Shown here: in pieces, positions 50,329-60,535 of the stretch
Numbering within the stretch: position 1 is the first letter of the stretch
Layout of the letters: each line of letters begins with the position of its first letter
Assembly (NCBI RefSeq): GCF_030548205.1
Contig: NZ_JAUORV010000002.1
Coordinates: 310,001 to 374,000, forward strand
DNA length: 64,000 nucleotides
From: Aliiglaciecola sp. 3_MG-2023
GTDB lineage: Bacteria; Pseudomonadota; Gammaproteobacteria; Enterobacterales; Alteromonadaceae
Direction of reading: 5' to 3'
The notes under the pieces: generated by a model
The model's input: the letters and a program-made list of their open reading frames with translations, nothing else
What the model was told of the DNA's origin: nothing
The model's database searches: none
Translations under genes and position numbers: made by a program

Positions 50329-50922
50329 TTAAAGATCCCAATACCAAATTTGGCAAGATCCAATGCCGATGCGTTGGATAACATGTCGGTCGGTCTCAGC
50401 ATCTCGTTTATAATCATAAGGACCCAGAATGACGCGATACCATAGACCACTTTTTCCTTCACTGGCTTTCACCAAAGATTCTAACCCTTGCAAAGCAAGC
50501 TGGGCACGCATTTTCTCGGCTTGTTGCTTTTGCCTAAATGAACCACATTGCATCAAATATGGGCGTGCTGACTTCTCTTGTTCTTTGCGATCTATCTCTA
50601 CGCTACCGTGTTCCAGTTCTTCTGGATAGATATATTCCTCTTCTGGCATTTCAGGCAAGTCATCCTGCTCTTTGGTTTTTTCTTCTAGCTTTTGCGTCTG
50701 AGCTTTGTTTTGAGGATCTTTTGAAGATGCTTGCTGAATTTCAGTTTTAGGATCATCTTCTGAATTAGTTGGATGACTTATAGCCCATAAAAAATAAGCG
50801 AAACCACCCACAAGAATGACGGTAATGAAAAGCGGAAACCAAGGACGTTTTGGCTTTTCTACTTTTTTGGTGGGTTTCTTTTTAGGTGCTTGACCTCGTT
50901 TTACAAAATCTTTGTGTGCCAT
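50329..50922 (-). CDS. ftsN: Cell division protein FtsN (SPOR domain)
   Basis: FtsN is a late divisome protein that activates septal peptidoglycan synthesis. The 197-residue product has a basic cytoplasmic N-terminus (RGQAPKKKPTKK), one membrane helix (WFPLFITVILVGGFAYFLW, residues ~29-48), a Glu/Gln-rich periplasmic linker and a C-terminal SPOR domain (YLMQCGSFRQKQQAE, GLWYRVILGPYDYK) that binds denuded glycan. Position between priA and hslV matches E. coli ftsN. The overlapping frame at 49932-50462 is not a gene. The stop comes 17 bases past the REP array. Confidence 0.93.
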   Translation of the reverse strand: MAHKDFVKRGQAPKKKPTKKVEKPKRPWFPLFITVILVGGFAYFLWAISHPTNSEDDPKTEIQQASSKDPQNKAQTQKLEEKTKEQDDLPEMPEEEYIYPEELEHGSVEIDRKEQEKSARPYLMQCGSFRQKQQAEKMRAQLALQGLESLVKASEGKSGLWYRVILGPYDYKRDAETDRHVIQRIGIGSCQIWYWDL

Positions 50923-51075
50923 ATTTTTAATTATTTTTATTAATGAGAGTCTGATTTCTAAGGTATTGAACTAATGAAAATGCAATTGAAATAGTTGAAT
51001 TGGAATACCCAGTAGATGCATTTTACTTCTGAGTGAAGGCAAATAGTATCGTGAACCGCGTGATAAAACCAATAT

Positions 51076-53250
51076 TTATATGAAATCTTGTGGATCTATA
51101 TCAATTGACCAGCGAACTTTTCGAGCCGCCGGCAATGCTTCAATTTCAGCTGCAAAATGACCAATAATCTGGTTGAGTACAGCGCGACTTTGACTCTGCA
51201 TTAACAGTTGCATTCGATACTTACCTTGACGTTTTTCCATAATAGCTGGAATAGGCCCAACCAGACGAACCTGCGGATGTTGCATCATCTGCGATACTTG
51301 CGATAGAAACTCAAACCCATCCTGGGCTTTTAAAGACTCAGTTCTAAACAACCCATGAAAACTAAACGGCGGTAGATTTGCTAACTTTCTTTCGCTGAGT
51401 GCAAACCGGGCAAAATGCCCATAGCCGTTATGAATTAAATCTTGTAAAAGTGGGTGTCCAGGTTGATGAGTTTGCAACCACATTTCTCCAGGTTTTTCTG
51501 CTCTGCCTGCTCTACCCGACAATTGCGTGATCAGCTGAGCAAGATGCTCTGAGGCTCGAAAATCTGCGCTAAAAAGAGCACCGTCAGCGTCTAGTATCAC
51601 CACTAAAGTTACATTCGGAAAATGGTGGCCTTTAGATAAAATTTGGGTACCAATCAAAATCTGGTGCGCACCGCGATTAATTTCGGTTAGTAAATTATCT
51701 AACTTGGCTTTCCCTCTCACACTGTCGCTGTCAATGCGAACCGAACTGTATTGGGGAAATTGTTGCTGCAAATACATGGTTAGTTGTTCTGTCCCCACTC
51801 CCTGGGTGATTAATTCTTGATGGCCACATTCTTTACATTGCTTGGGTAACGATTTAGCCGCGCCACAATGGTGGCATTGCATCTTGTATAATGCTTTATG
51901 CACTGTGTAGGGTTTATTACATCGACGACATTCCTCTACATGACCGCATTGGTGACACAATAACGCTGGTGCAAATCCTCTGCGATTTACAAACAACATC
52001 ACTTGATTACCCGCTTTTAGGTGCTGTTCAATACGTGTCAACATACCTGCAGCAAGACCAGCAGTTAGGGGTTGGTTAGTAATGTCTAATACATTCTGTT
52101 TTGCCGGAAGTGCATTTCCCGCTCTTTGATGGAGCTGTAATAACTGGTAACGTCCAGATAATGCATTGTTTAGAGACTCGAGGCTAGGCGTTGCAGAACC
52201 GAGTATAAGCGGGATCTGATGTTCTTTAGCACGAATTACAGCTAAATCACGAGCACTGTATTTCAGGCCATCCTGTTGTTTATAGGACGCATCATGTTCT
52301 TCATCAACAATTAGCATACCAGGACGGGCCATAGGTGTGAAAATAGACGAACGCGTGCCTATGATGATGCCTAATTTGCCTGAGCGGCTTTTTTGCCAAA
52401 CCACTAAACGTTCGTTGTCAGTAAGATTGGAATGTAGAATGCCCACTTCAATCTCAAAACGCTTTTCAAAACGCTTTACGGTTTGCGGTGTTAAACCAAT
52501 TTCAGGAACCAGTATTAAGACTTGCCGCTGTTTCTTAAGGACTTCTTCAATACTTTGTAAGTACACTTCCGTTTTACCACTGCCGGTAATCCCCTCCAAT
52601 AAAAAGCATGTGTAACGAGATAACGATTGACTGATAGCAGTTATAGCTAAGGCTTGCTCAACATTAGGCTGAGGTTTTGAAATAGTTGCTGGGAGAATGA
52701 ATTCTGCAGTCTCGCTTTGAGGATCTACAGAGTCTAATTTGGCGATATTCTTTTCAACCAACCCTTTGATCACGCCATCGGTGTATGTCTGTCGAATAGA
52801 ACTTACCGCGATCGGATGCTCAAGTAGTTCAGTGTATAACTCTCGTTGTTTTTTAGCGCGATTAAGCTGTTCAGGAATTTCATCCTGATTAGCAACAATT
52901 AAACTTAGAACTTGGATAGGCTTTGGCTTGTCAGACTCGCCTTTGCGCAGTGCCACAGGCAAAACGGTGTGCATCACTTCACCAATGGGGTGATGATAAT
53001 AACTAGCTAACCAATTAGATAAGGATAATAGGCTTTTGTCGATAACCGGTTGCTGGTCAAGAACCTGGCTAATGGGCTTCAATTTGTCTAAAAATGGTGA
53101 GTCATCTGTTGTAGAGATAACAATACCAATGAGTTCTCTTGGACCAAATGGCACTCGAACACGACACCCGGGCAGTAAACCACTCTGTTCACACAAATAA
53201 TCGAATAATTGTCGCTTGGGCAATGGCAGGGCAACTTGATAAATGGGCAT
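51076..53250 (-). CDS. priA: Primosomal replication protein N' (helicase PriA)
   Basis: PriA is the 3'-5' helicase that reloads the replisome at stalled forks. The 724-residue product has an N-terminal 3'BD domain, Walker A GITGSGKTEVYL and DEEH box (VDEEHDASY), eight zinc-binding cysteines in CHQCGHVEECRRC, CHHCG and CKECG, and helicase motifs such as ILIGTQILSKGHHFPNVTLV. All motifs look intact. It is divergent from rpmE. Confidence 0.97.
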   Translation of the reverse strand: MPIYQVALPLPKRQLFDYLCEQSGLLPGCRVRVPFGPRELIGIVISTTDDSPFLDKLKPISQVLDQQPVIDKSLLSLSNWLASYYHHPIGEVMHTVLPVALRKGESDKPKPIQVLSLIVANQDEIPEQLNRAKKQRELYTELLEHPIAVSSIRQTYTDGVIKGLVEKNIAKLDSVDPQSETAEFILPATISKPQPNVEQALAITAISQSLSRYTCFLLEGITGSGKTEVYLQSIEEVLKKQRQVLILVPEIGLTPQTVKRFEKRFEIEVGILHSNLTDNERLVVWQKSRSGKLGIIIGTRSSIFTPMARPGMLIVDEEHDASYKQQDGLKYSARDLAVIRAKEHQIPLILGSATPSLESLNNALSGRYQLLQLHQRAGNALPAKQNVLDITNQPLTAGLAAGMLTRIEQHLKAGNQVMLFVNRRGFAPALLCHQCGHVEECRRCNKPYTVHKALYKMQCHHCGAAKSLPKQCKECGHQELITQGVGTEQLTMYLQQQFPQYSSVRIDSDSVRGKAKLDNLLTEINRGAHQILIGTQILSKGHHFPNVTLVVILDADGALFSADFRASEHLAQLITQLSGRAGRAEKPGEMWLQTHQPGHPLLQDLIHNGYGHFARFALSERKLANLPPFSFHGLFRTESLKAQDGFEFLSQVSQMMQHPQVRLVGPIPAIMEKRQGKYRMQLLMQSQSRAVLNQIIGHFAAEIEALPAARKVRWSIDIDPQDFI

Positions 53251-53326
53251 GGGCGAAATTCGATTATCCTAGACGGTTTAGTGCCATCAAAGACACTATA
53301 TGGTTAACAAACAGTCAAAAAACAAC

Positions 53327-53355
53327 TTGATCAATACAGTCCTTTACATTAATAT
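53327..53355 (+). promoter_or_regulatory. Sigma-70 promoter of rpmE
   Basis: TTGATC (53327-53332), a 17-base spacer and TAATAT (53350-53355) make a good -35/-10 pair, followed by a GC-rich discriminator (GCGCGCC) typical of growth-rate and ppGpp-controlled ribosomal genes. Confidence 0.75.
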
Positions 53356-53453
53356 GCGCGCCTCTTTGCGGCAAGCCGCTATTTAATTTAATTTGCGTAT
53401 GGTGTGCAACTTCGGGTTGTATAGCGATACGGCCCAGAAATGAGGTAATCCAT

Positions 53454-53666
53454 ATGAAACAAGATATTCATCCAGAATACACTGAAATGACTGCAACTTG
53501 CTCTTGTGGCAACAAAATTGTTGTTCGTTCAACCCTTGGAAGAGACATGAACCTAGACGTATGTTCAGCATGTCACCCATTCTACACTGGTAAGCAACGT
53601 AACGTTGACACTGGTGGCCGTGTTGATAAGTTCAAGAAACGTTTCGGTGCATTGGGCAAAAAATAA
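53454..53666 (+). CDS. rpmE: 50S ribosomal protein L31
   Basis: This 70-residue ribosomal protein carries the zinc-binding cysteines Cys16, Cys18, Cys37 and Cys40 ([15 protein letters not shown]), so it is the Zn-containing (C+) form, not the zinc-starvation paralogue. TGAGG precedes the ATG. The convergent gene downstream shares its terminator. Confidence 0.98.
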   Translation: MKQDIHPEYTEMTATCSCGNKIVVRSTLGRDMNLDVCSACHPFYTGKQRNVDTGGRVDKFKKRFGALGKK

Positions 53667-53686
53667 GCCTAACTGCTACGACTTCG

Positions 53687-53712
53687 AAAAGGCGCTTCAA
53701 GCGCCTTTTTTT
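53687..53712. terminator. Bidirectional terminator after rpmE
   Basis: AAAAGGCGC and GCGCCTTTT pair around TTCAA, with a T run on the plus strand. The reverse strand also ends in a T-rich tail. Confidence 0.85.
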
Positions 53713-53742
53713 GTGCCTATTAGGTTTAGTCCAAAGGCAAGG

Positions 53743-54858
53743 TTATTGGGCAATTACATCATGAATATGTTTGAGTGATGGCAACTTTCTCTCTGATTGA
53801 TAGAATAAACGATTTAATCGTCCCAACAAATTAATAGAGCGAGTCGGATCTTTCGGCTTGCGGCGATGTGAGCTTGCTGTTTGTAAAAACTCCCAAGGTT
53901 TTAAATTCATGCTAGCTATCTGCTCAGAAGTAATTCCCTGAGCATGAATGGCAGATAAAATACGTTCTGTTTTACTCTCTTGTATTGGAATTATCTGTTT
54001 GGTGTAAACCTGAGCAAGGGGATCGCCAATTGCTGAAAGTGTATTATTAATAGCCTGCCAGACTGAATCATGCTCAAAGGGATGATTATGGGGTGCATAG
54101 TAGCCCATTATTTCCCATTCCAATTCAACATTGCTGATGGCTATTGAGCTTTGCAACTCTTGAGAAAAAGACAAATCTGGTCGGGCACCAATGTTGTACA
54201 CATCAACAGAAAAACCTAAACAGATCACTAAATCACCAGTGACCTTAGGGTCATGATATAAGGCTTCAAATGCTGCCCGCTTTACCCCCATCCAGCCATG
54301 TACCATAGGTGTTTGGGTAGCAAAATCACGCACATCATCAGGTAAATCTTCGCCATACTTTTCAATATATAAAGGAAGTGGATCTTGCTGAAGCTGATCG
54401 TCTGGCACCCATATTTCATATTCCTGACGATTATCTCCTTTACCACGACTTTTGATCCCATAGGACAAATTTGTTGGTCGACAAATATTACGATCTTCGC
54501 CCACACGGTGAAAATATTCTGAACGGAAACGTTTAATAAAAGGGGCATCTAAGCCCGCAAGAGCAGCGGTGGGATAACGAAAGCCTAAATCGCTTTTTGC
54601 CACTAAAGAGAGACCAGGTAATACCTTGGTCAGAACCGATTTAACCCCCTTTAGAATGGCCAAATTAGGCAAAACGATGCTACGTTCAGGCTCGATACAT
54701 TGCCGTTGCCCATCAGAACTCATAAATTTAGGCGTTTTATGATAATCATATTCAGCAAAACCAAGTTCAGCAGCATGGGCATTTCTAATCAGCGCTAAAT
54801 CGGTGAATAACGCATCATGGTTTTTTATGTGTTTGATTAACGGTCGGTTATCAGTCAT
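53743..54858 (-). CDS. Protein of unknown function, 371 residues
   Basis: This soluble acidic 371-residue protein has no signal peptide or membrane helix and was not assigned to a family. Visible segments are the N-terminal MTDNRPLIKHIKNHDALF, a central part rich in Tyr and charged residues (GKGDNRQEYEIWVPDDQ, WMGVKRAAFEALYHDPK), a GFSVDVYNIGARPDLSF stretch, and a basic C-terminal part (SHRRKPKDPTRSINLLGRLNRLF). It is a single minus-strand gene convergent with rpmE. No ribosome binding site worth noting is visible before the ATG. Confidence 0.6.
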   Translation of the reverse strand: MTDNRPLIKHIKNHDALFTDLALIRNAHAAELGFAEYDYHKTPKFMSSDGQRQCIEPERSIVLPNLAILKGVKSVLTKVLPGLSLVAKSDLGFRYPTAALAGLDAPFIKRFRSEYFHRVGEDRNICRPTNLSYGIKSRGKGDNRQEYEIWVPDDQLQQDPLPLYIEKYGEDLPDDVRDFATQTPMVHGWMGVKRAAFEALYHDPKVTGDLVICLGFSVDVYNIGARPDLSFSQELQSSIAISNVELEWEIMGYYAPHNHPFEHDSVWQAINNTLSAIGDPLAQVYTKQIIPIQESKTERILSAIHAQGITSEQIASMNLKPWEFLQTASSHRRKPKDPTRSINLLGRLNRLFYQSERKLPSLKHIHDVIAQ

Positions 54859-55272
54859 AGGCTAAGGAAAATTAGATTAGTATTATGTTGCGTATGGTAA
54901 TCACGTTATAAAGGGATATGGGTTCTAACACAAGTGAAAGATTTGAAGTATGACCTAATGAAACGATATATAAACAACTCAAACTTTTATAGCATAAAAG
55001 GATAGAATATGAGTCTGAATGTGCTTAGTTGCAAACTCATACCAGAAATCATGAATAGTATTCATAATCTCATCTGATATGTGCTTTGGTTTGAGCTATG
55101 CTACATTCCATTAACAGGTGAAAGCCGCTTTGCCATATCTTTAAAGATATACAACAGCGTTAAAATTAAAATAATAAGCTGATACCAATTAATTACCCTT
55201 AACCAAACATGCCACTAATGACTGATATAACAATAAGTGGATGTACCCTACAAAGTAAGGACCTAGACAGTT
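54859..55272. other. Intergenic region upstream of malic enzyme gene
   Basis: This 414-base gap contains a perfect 15-base palindrome ATGAATAGTATTCAT (55051-55065), a possible operator, and the ribosome binding site AAGGACC before the malic enzyme gene. A tiny frame at 55009-55077 is considered only noise. No other structure was seen. Confidence 0.5.
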
Positions 55273-56517
55273 ATGTCTGATTTTCGACAAAAAGCATTGG
55301 ATTATCATTCCAAACCTATTCCGGGAAAAATTAGCGTAGAACTAACTAAACCAGCGGAAAGTGTTACAGATTTAGCATTGGCTTATAGCCCAGGTGTGGC
55401 TGAGCCGGTTAGAGAGATTGCCGCAGATCCAAGCGCAGCGTATTTATATACCGGCAAAGGTAATACTGTGGCAGTTATCACCAACGGCACTGCCATTTTA
55501 GGCTTAGGTAACTTAGGGCCGCTTGCATCCAAACCTGTAATGGAAGGCAAAGCATTATTGTTTAAGCGCTTCGCCGGTTTAGATTCAATCGATATTGAAG
55601 TCACTCACCGTACAACCGAAGAGTTCATCAATACAGTGGCAAATATCGCAGATACCTTTGGTGGCATTAATTTAGAAGATATTAAAGCTCCTGAGTGTTT
55701 TGAAATTGAACAAGAATTAATAAAACGTTGCTCAGTACCCGTGTTTCATGATGACCAACATGGTACAGCCATAGTCACGGCCGCAGGAATGCTAAATGCC
55801 TTAGAGATCCAGGGAAAAAATATCGGTGACGTCAATATTGTGTGCATGGGAGCGGGCGCTGCAGCTGTTGCCTGTATGGAATTATTGATTAAATGTGGTG
55901 CGCAACGTGAACGCATATATATGCTCGACACTAAAGGCGTTATTCATACCCGCCGTGACGACTTAACTCCCCATAAATTAATGTTCGCTAACAATACTGA
56001 TAAACGTACTTTAGAAGATGTCATGGAAGGAGCAGATGTATTTGTGGGTGTATCAGGACCTGATGTTTTGCCTGCTGAAGCCCTTAAATTAATGGCGGAC
56101 AATCCGGTCATTTTTGCTTGTTCAAACCCTGATCCGGAAATAAAGCCCGAATTAGCCCACCAAACTCGTAATGATATCATTATAGCAACGGGTCGTTCTG
56201 ATTATCCCAATCAGGTTAATAACGTTCTGTGTTTTCCATTTATCTTCCGTGGCGCATTAGACGTTAGAGCCTCTAGCATAAATGATGAAATGAAGATTGC
56301 TGCCGTTAATGCCATTCGCAGTATTGCCAAAGAGCCCGTTCCACAACAAGTGCTCGATGCCAGTGACATAGACAGTTTAGAGTTTGGTCGTCAATACATC
56401 ATTCCTAAACCTATGGATCCTCGCCTGTGTAAACGAGTGGCAACAGCGGTTGCACAAGCTGCAATCGATTCAGGAGTTGCAGCAATTACAGAGATTCCGG
56501 AAAACTATTTGGCTTGA
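55273..56517 (+). CDS. Malic enzyme, short form without phosphotransacetylase domain
   Basis: This enzyme oxidatively decarboxylates malate to pyruvate using NAD(P). The 414-residue product contains the conserved [35 protein letters not shown] and dinucleotide motif [13 protein letters not shown]. It lacks the C-terminal phosphotransacetylase-like domain of the 759-residue E. coli MaeB and thus resembles short Bacillus-type enzymes. Cofactor choice cannot be read from the sequence. It has its own terminator. Confidence 0.93.
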   Translation: MSDFRQKALDYHSKPIPGKISVELTKPAESVTDLALAYSPGVAEPVREIAADPSAAYLYTGKGNTVAVITNGTAILGLGNLGPLASKPVMEGKALLFKRFAGLDSIDIEVTHRTTEEFINTVANIADTFGGINLEDIKAPECFEIEQELIKRCSVPVFHDDQHGTAIVTAAGMLNALEIQGKNIGDVNIVCMGAGAAAVACMELLIKCGAQRERIYMLDTKGVIHTRRDDLTPHKLMFANNTDKRTLEDVMEGADVFVGVSGPDVLPAEALKLMADNPVIFACSNPDPEIKPELAHQTRNDIIIATGRSDYPNQVNNVLCFPFIFRGALDVRASSINDEMKIAAVNAIRSIAKEPVPQQVLDASDIDSLEFGRQYIIPKPMDPRLCKRVATAVAQAAIDSGVAAITEIPENYLA

Positions 56518-56530
56518 TGTTAGCCACAAA

Positions 56531-56558
56531 GGAAAGGCGCAATGCGCCTTCTTTTTTA
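56531..56558. terminator. Terminator between malic enzyme and HMG-CoA reductase genes
   Basis: AAGGCGC and GCGCCTT pair around AAT (56534-56550) and are followed by a T-rich run. It lies 14 bases after the malic enzyme stop. Confidence 0.8.
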
Positions 56559-56696
56559 GCTCATATAAGTGCGATTAGTTGCTTATGCGCCAATGTGCAA
56601 AAGCAACTATTGCGAATGCTAAAACATAACACTTGAATGGGCTTAGAATATCAGTGCACCCCAAGGGAATATGAGGTGCCTGATTTTAAGGTTTAA

Positions 56697-57872
56697 TTAG
56701 TCTCTATTGCGACCAAACTTATCGTGGCTACTCACCCAATGACCGCCAATCACTGCACAGGCAAGGGAAATATCCCCAGCTAACACTGTTGCAGCAACTA
56801 TCTCAGCAAGTTTATTGGCTTTACCTGTGCCGTAACAGCCCATTAATTCCAAACACTCTTTTTGCGTAGGCAACCCCGTACCGCCGCCGTAAGTTGCGAC
56901 AATTAACGAAGGTAAAGTCACTGACAGGTAGAAGTCACCATTTTCTAGCAACTCATGAGAAAGTAAACCTGCGTGGGACTCCACCACATTAGCTTCATCT
57001 TGACCTGTAGCAATAAATAACGACGCGATCCCATTCGCTGAATGTGGACCATTATAGGCAGCACCCGCCATCAACGCACCAGTATTAGCCAGCACAGTAG
57101 CGCGAGCCAACATTTTAGTGTCTACCTTCATGATTTTTTTGAGTACGTCTTTTTTCAACACGATCTCGGCAATAACTCGTTTACCACGAGAATGCAGCAT
57201 ATTCAGATGAGAGTGCTTTTTATCCGTATCCATATTGCCTGACAACAGATATTCACATTTTTCAGGATAGTTCGCGACAATCCACTCGCAGGCAGCCAGA
57301 GTGGCCTTACCCACCATATTTTGACCCGCAGCATCTCCGGTGGTGTAGTTGAAACGTAGATAACGTGTTTTCGAAACAGACCACTGCATAATGTGTTCAA
57401 GCTTACCAATACTAGTGGTTGTTTCTGCGGCAGCTTTAATTGCTAGAAAATGTTCATCAACCCACTTGCCAAACTCTCGAGCTTCTCTGGCGTTTGCGAA
57501 GATAAACGCAGGGGCGCGTTGCATGAATTGTTCTACTACTGTGGTGTTAACCCCACCACACTCGTTAATCACCCGCATACCTCGGCTGTAACTAGCAACT
57601 AGCGTCCCTTCTGTGGTAGCTAGGGGTACATGAAATAATCCATTCGCATACTCACCATTTACTTGAACGGGTCCGGCAATGCCTACAGGCATCTGTACTA
57701 CACCGATGAAATTTTCGATATTACCTGGGAGCGCTTCAGGGTCGATAGAAAAATGCCCTGTGTGTGGCAGTTCCGTGCCAGTTTGCTCAGTAAGGTATTC
57801 ACGACGTTTTTGGGCCCACTCGAGACTATGATCATTCATTGTATTGCGCGGGATACGTGGTGTTTTTACCAT
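56697..57872 (-). CDS. Class I hydroxymethylglutaryl-CoA reductase
   Basis: This enzyme reduces HMG-CoA to mevalonate with NADPH. The 391-residue product has ENFIGVVQMPVGIAGPV, the catalytic Glu in TTEGTLVAS, DAAGQNMVGKA, the catalytic Lys in NMDTDKKHSH, the Asp in ATGQDEANVV, GGGTGLPTQ, and the C-terminal SHDKFGRNR with the general acid His. These match the class I, membrane-less form. The catalytic set is complete. Gammaproteobacteria normally use the MEP pathway, so this gene is unusual; related reductases are known in Vibrio. No other mevalonate gene is nearby. GAGGAC precedes the ATG. Confidence 0.93.
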   Translation of the reverse strand: MVKTPRIPRNTMNDHSLEWAQKRREYLTEQTGTELPHTGHFSIDPEALPGNIENFIGVVQMPVGIAGPVQVNGEYANGLFHVPLATTEGTLVASYSRGMRVINECGGVNTTVVEQFMQRAPAFIFANAREAREFGKWVDEHFLAIKAAAETTTSIGKLEHIMQWSVSKTRYLRFNYTTGDAAGQNMVGKATLAACEWIVANYPEKCEYLLSGNMDTDKKHSHLNMLHSRGKRVIAEIVLKKDVLKKIMKVDTKMLARATVLANTGALMAGAAYNGPHSANGIASLFIATGQDEANVVESHAGLLSHELLENGDFYLSVTLPSLIVATYGGGTGLPTQKECLELMGCYGTGKANKLAEIVAATVLAGDISLACAVIGGHWVSSHDKFGRNRD

Positions 57873-58126
57873 GTTGGCTTGTCCTCAATTGGCGATATTT
57901 ATATGACTATCTATTCATTTCGTTGATTTATAACTAAAACAACTCATGTCCTGTATCTAAATGCCTTGATGCAATCTACTTGCCAAGGCAAGATTAATAC
58001 ACAAAGATGAATAAATCATGAAATTCACTCGAATCTTGACTATTTTTGCACCAATATTGGGATTTTACAATTGAGTATTGACGCAAATAAAACATAGTTT
58101 ACTAACTGAACCAATTATTCCTTGCT

Positions 58127-58444
58127 TTAGTCATCCACTTCTTTGACTTCTAACCCCATGGCTTCCATTAACTCTCTGGCTTCTTTTGGAATACGATTAG
58201 GGTTATCTTTGCGCAAATCGTCGTCATCTGGAAGCGGTTGCCCTGTAAAAGCGTGCAAAAACGCCTCACACAACAATTCCGAATTGGTTGCGTGTCTTAA
58301 GTTATTAACCTGTCGACGTGTTCGCTCATCCGTAAGGACTTTTAATACCTTCAACGGAATTGACACTGTCACTTTTTTTACGAGTTCACTTTTTTTACCG
58401 TGTTCAGCGTAGGGATGTATGTATTTTCCGTTCCATTTTGCCAT
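58127..58444 (-). CDS. metJ: Methionine repressor MetJ
   Basis: This 105-residue ribbon-helix-helix repressor binds met boxes when loaded with S-adenosylmethionine. The N-terminal [17 protein letters not shown], the DNA-binding strand [12 protein letters not shown] and the helices [20 protein letters not shown] match E. coli MetJ closely. It is divergent from metF across the met-box array. Confidence 0.97.
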   Translation of the reverse strand: MAKWNGKYIHPYAEHGKKSELVKKVTVSIPLKVLKVLTDERTRRQVNNLRHATNSELLCEAFLHAFTGQPLPDDDDLRKDNPNRIPKEARELMEAMGLEVKEVDD

Positions 58445-58489
58445 ACTGTTGCTCTTTTATCTTTCTTATAAGAGGAAAGTCTAACCTCA

Positions 58490-58557
58490 AGTCTATTAGA
58501 TGTCTAAACATCTTGACGGCTTATCATTCTCAGTTTAGTTTAGACGTCTAAACGGCT
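58490..58557. promoter_or_regulatory. Met-box array between metJ and metF
   Basis: Eight-base MetJ sites resembling AGACGTCT stand in tandem: AGTCTATT, AGATGTCT, AAACATCT and TGACGGCT at 58490-58521, and a perfect AGACGTCT at 58542-58549 followed by AAACGGCT at 58550-58557. MetJ dimers bind adjacent boxes cooperatively, so both metJ and metF should be repressed by methionine excess. Confidence 0.9.
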
Positions 58558-58585
58558 AATATTAGTTTTCACTGAAAAGTACTGA

Positions 58586-59521
<936 letters not shown>

Positions 59522-59555
59522 ACTAGTGCGGTGATAAGTTAACGACGAGAGTGGC

Positions 59556-60452
59556 ATGACGGAGCAAAAGGGGTTTGCACAATTAAAAGCATTCTTAGGG
59601 CACGTTTACATAATAGTGCGCAATGTGCTCTACCACTGCCAAAAAGACAATATCGGTGTATCCGCAGGCCACCTGGCTTATGTGTCTTTACTTTCGTTGG
59701 TGCCCTTTATTGTCGTATTTTTTAGTATTCTATCTGCTTTTCCTGCATTTTCAGAAGTGCGAGCTCACTTAGAAGAGTTTGTTTTTAATAACTTCATTCC
59801 TACATCAGGTGACGTTTTACAGAAACATATGACGGAGTTCGTCGATAACGCCTCTAAAATGGGGGCGTTGAGCATCGCGTTTCTGGTGGTGGTAGCGTTA
59901 ACCCTCATTTCTAATGTCGATAAAACCCTCAATAGAATTTGGCAAGCTAAAAGTGAGCGCCCAGCCATTTACACCTTTGCTATATACTGGATGGTACTGA
60001 CTTTGGCTCCTTTGTTAATAGGTGTCAGTGTTCTGGTCAGTTCGTATTTGGTTGGTTTGGCAAATTACGCCGATGAATATACCCCTGGTTTTAGTACGCT
60101 GTTGTTAAAAGTCGTTCCTTTTATCACCTCGGTAGTGGCCTTTTTTATCCTGTATATGGTGGTGCCCAACAAACAAATCAGTTACAAACATGCGTTGTCC
60201 GGAGCAGTATTGGCCGCCGGCTTGTTTGAGTTATCTAAAAAAATGTTTTCCATGTACGTCGAAAACTTTCCTTCATACCAAGTGATCTATGGTGCGATTG
60301 CAGTTATTCCCATACTCTTCGTTTGGGTATATTTAAGTTGGATATTGGTGTTAGTGGGCGCTGAATTCACCCGCGCACTTGAGCGAGTGATGCCAGAAGA
60401 AGATACAGGCGAAGAACGTAATTTAATGCCGACTGACGAAAATTCTGAATAG
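59556..60452 (+). CDS. yihY: YihY/UPF0761 family inner-membrane protein
   Basis: This 298-residue protein has about six membrane helices and the family motifs AGHLAYVSLLSLVP and VPNKQISYKHALSGA. Its members were once reported as RNase BN, but that assignment was corrected; the function remains unclear. GAGAG lies before the ATG. The order yihY ... pip-dtd-yiiD recalls E. coli yihY-dtd-yiiD. Confidence 0.9.
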   Translation: MTEQKGFAQLKAFLGHVYIIVRNVLYHCQKDNIGVSAGHLAYVSLLSLVPFIVVFFSILSAFPAFSEVRAHLEEFVFNNFIPTSGDVLQKHMTEFVDNASKMGALSIAFLVVVALTLISNVDKTLNRIWQAKSERPAIYTFAIYWMVLTLAPLLIGVSVLVSSYLVGLANYADEYTPGFSTLLLKVVPFITSVVAFFILYMVVPNKQISYKHALSGAVLAAGLFELSKKMFSMYVENFPSYQVIYGAIAVIPILFVWVYLSWILVLVGAEFTRALERVMPEEDTGEERNLMPTDENSE

Positions 60453-60510
60453 ACTATCTAAGTGAGAAAGTAAAATTCAGGGATAAACAACAGTGTTTAG
60501 TCAGCATAAT

Positions 60511-60534
60511 TAAAAAGGGGCAACAGCCCCTTCT
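60511..60534. terminator. Terminator between yihY and the DUF2959 gene
   Basis: AAGGGGC and GCCCCTT (60515-60521 with 60526-60532) form a hairpin with loop AACA. On the minus strand it ends in a T run after the DUF2959 stop. Confidence 0.8.
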
Positions 60535-60535
60535 A

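Noticed and set aside
49932-50462. Minus-strand frame across the REP array
   Set aside because: It reads out of frame through the REP repeats and overlaps the real ftsN 3' end; the product is repeat-derived (AWSLGHG-type) and not protein-like.
55009-55077. 22-codon frame with AAAGGA upstream
   Set aside because: It is too short, with no homology basis; the match to a ribosome binding site may be chance.
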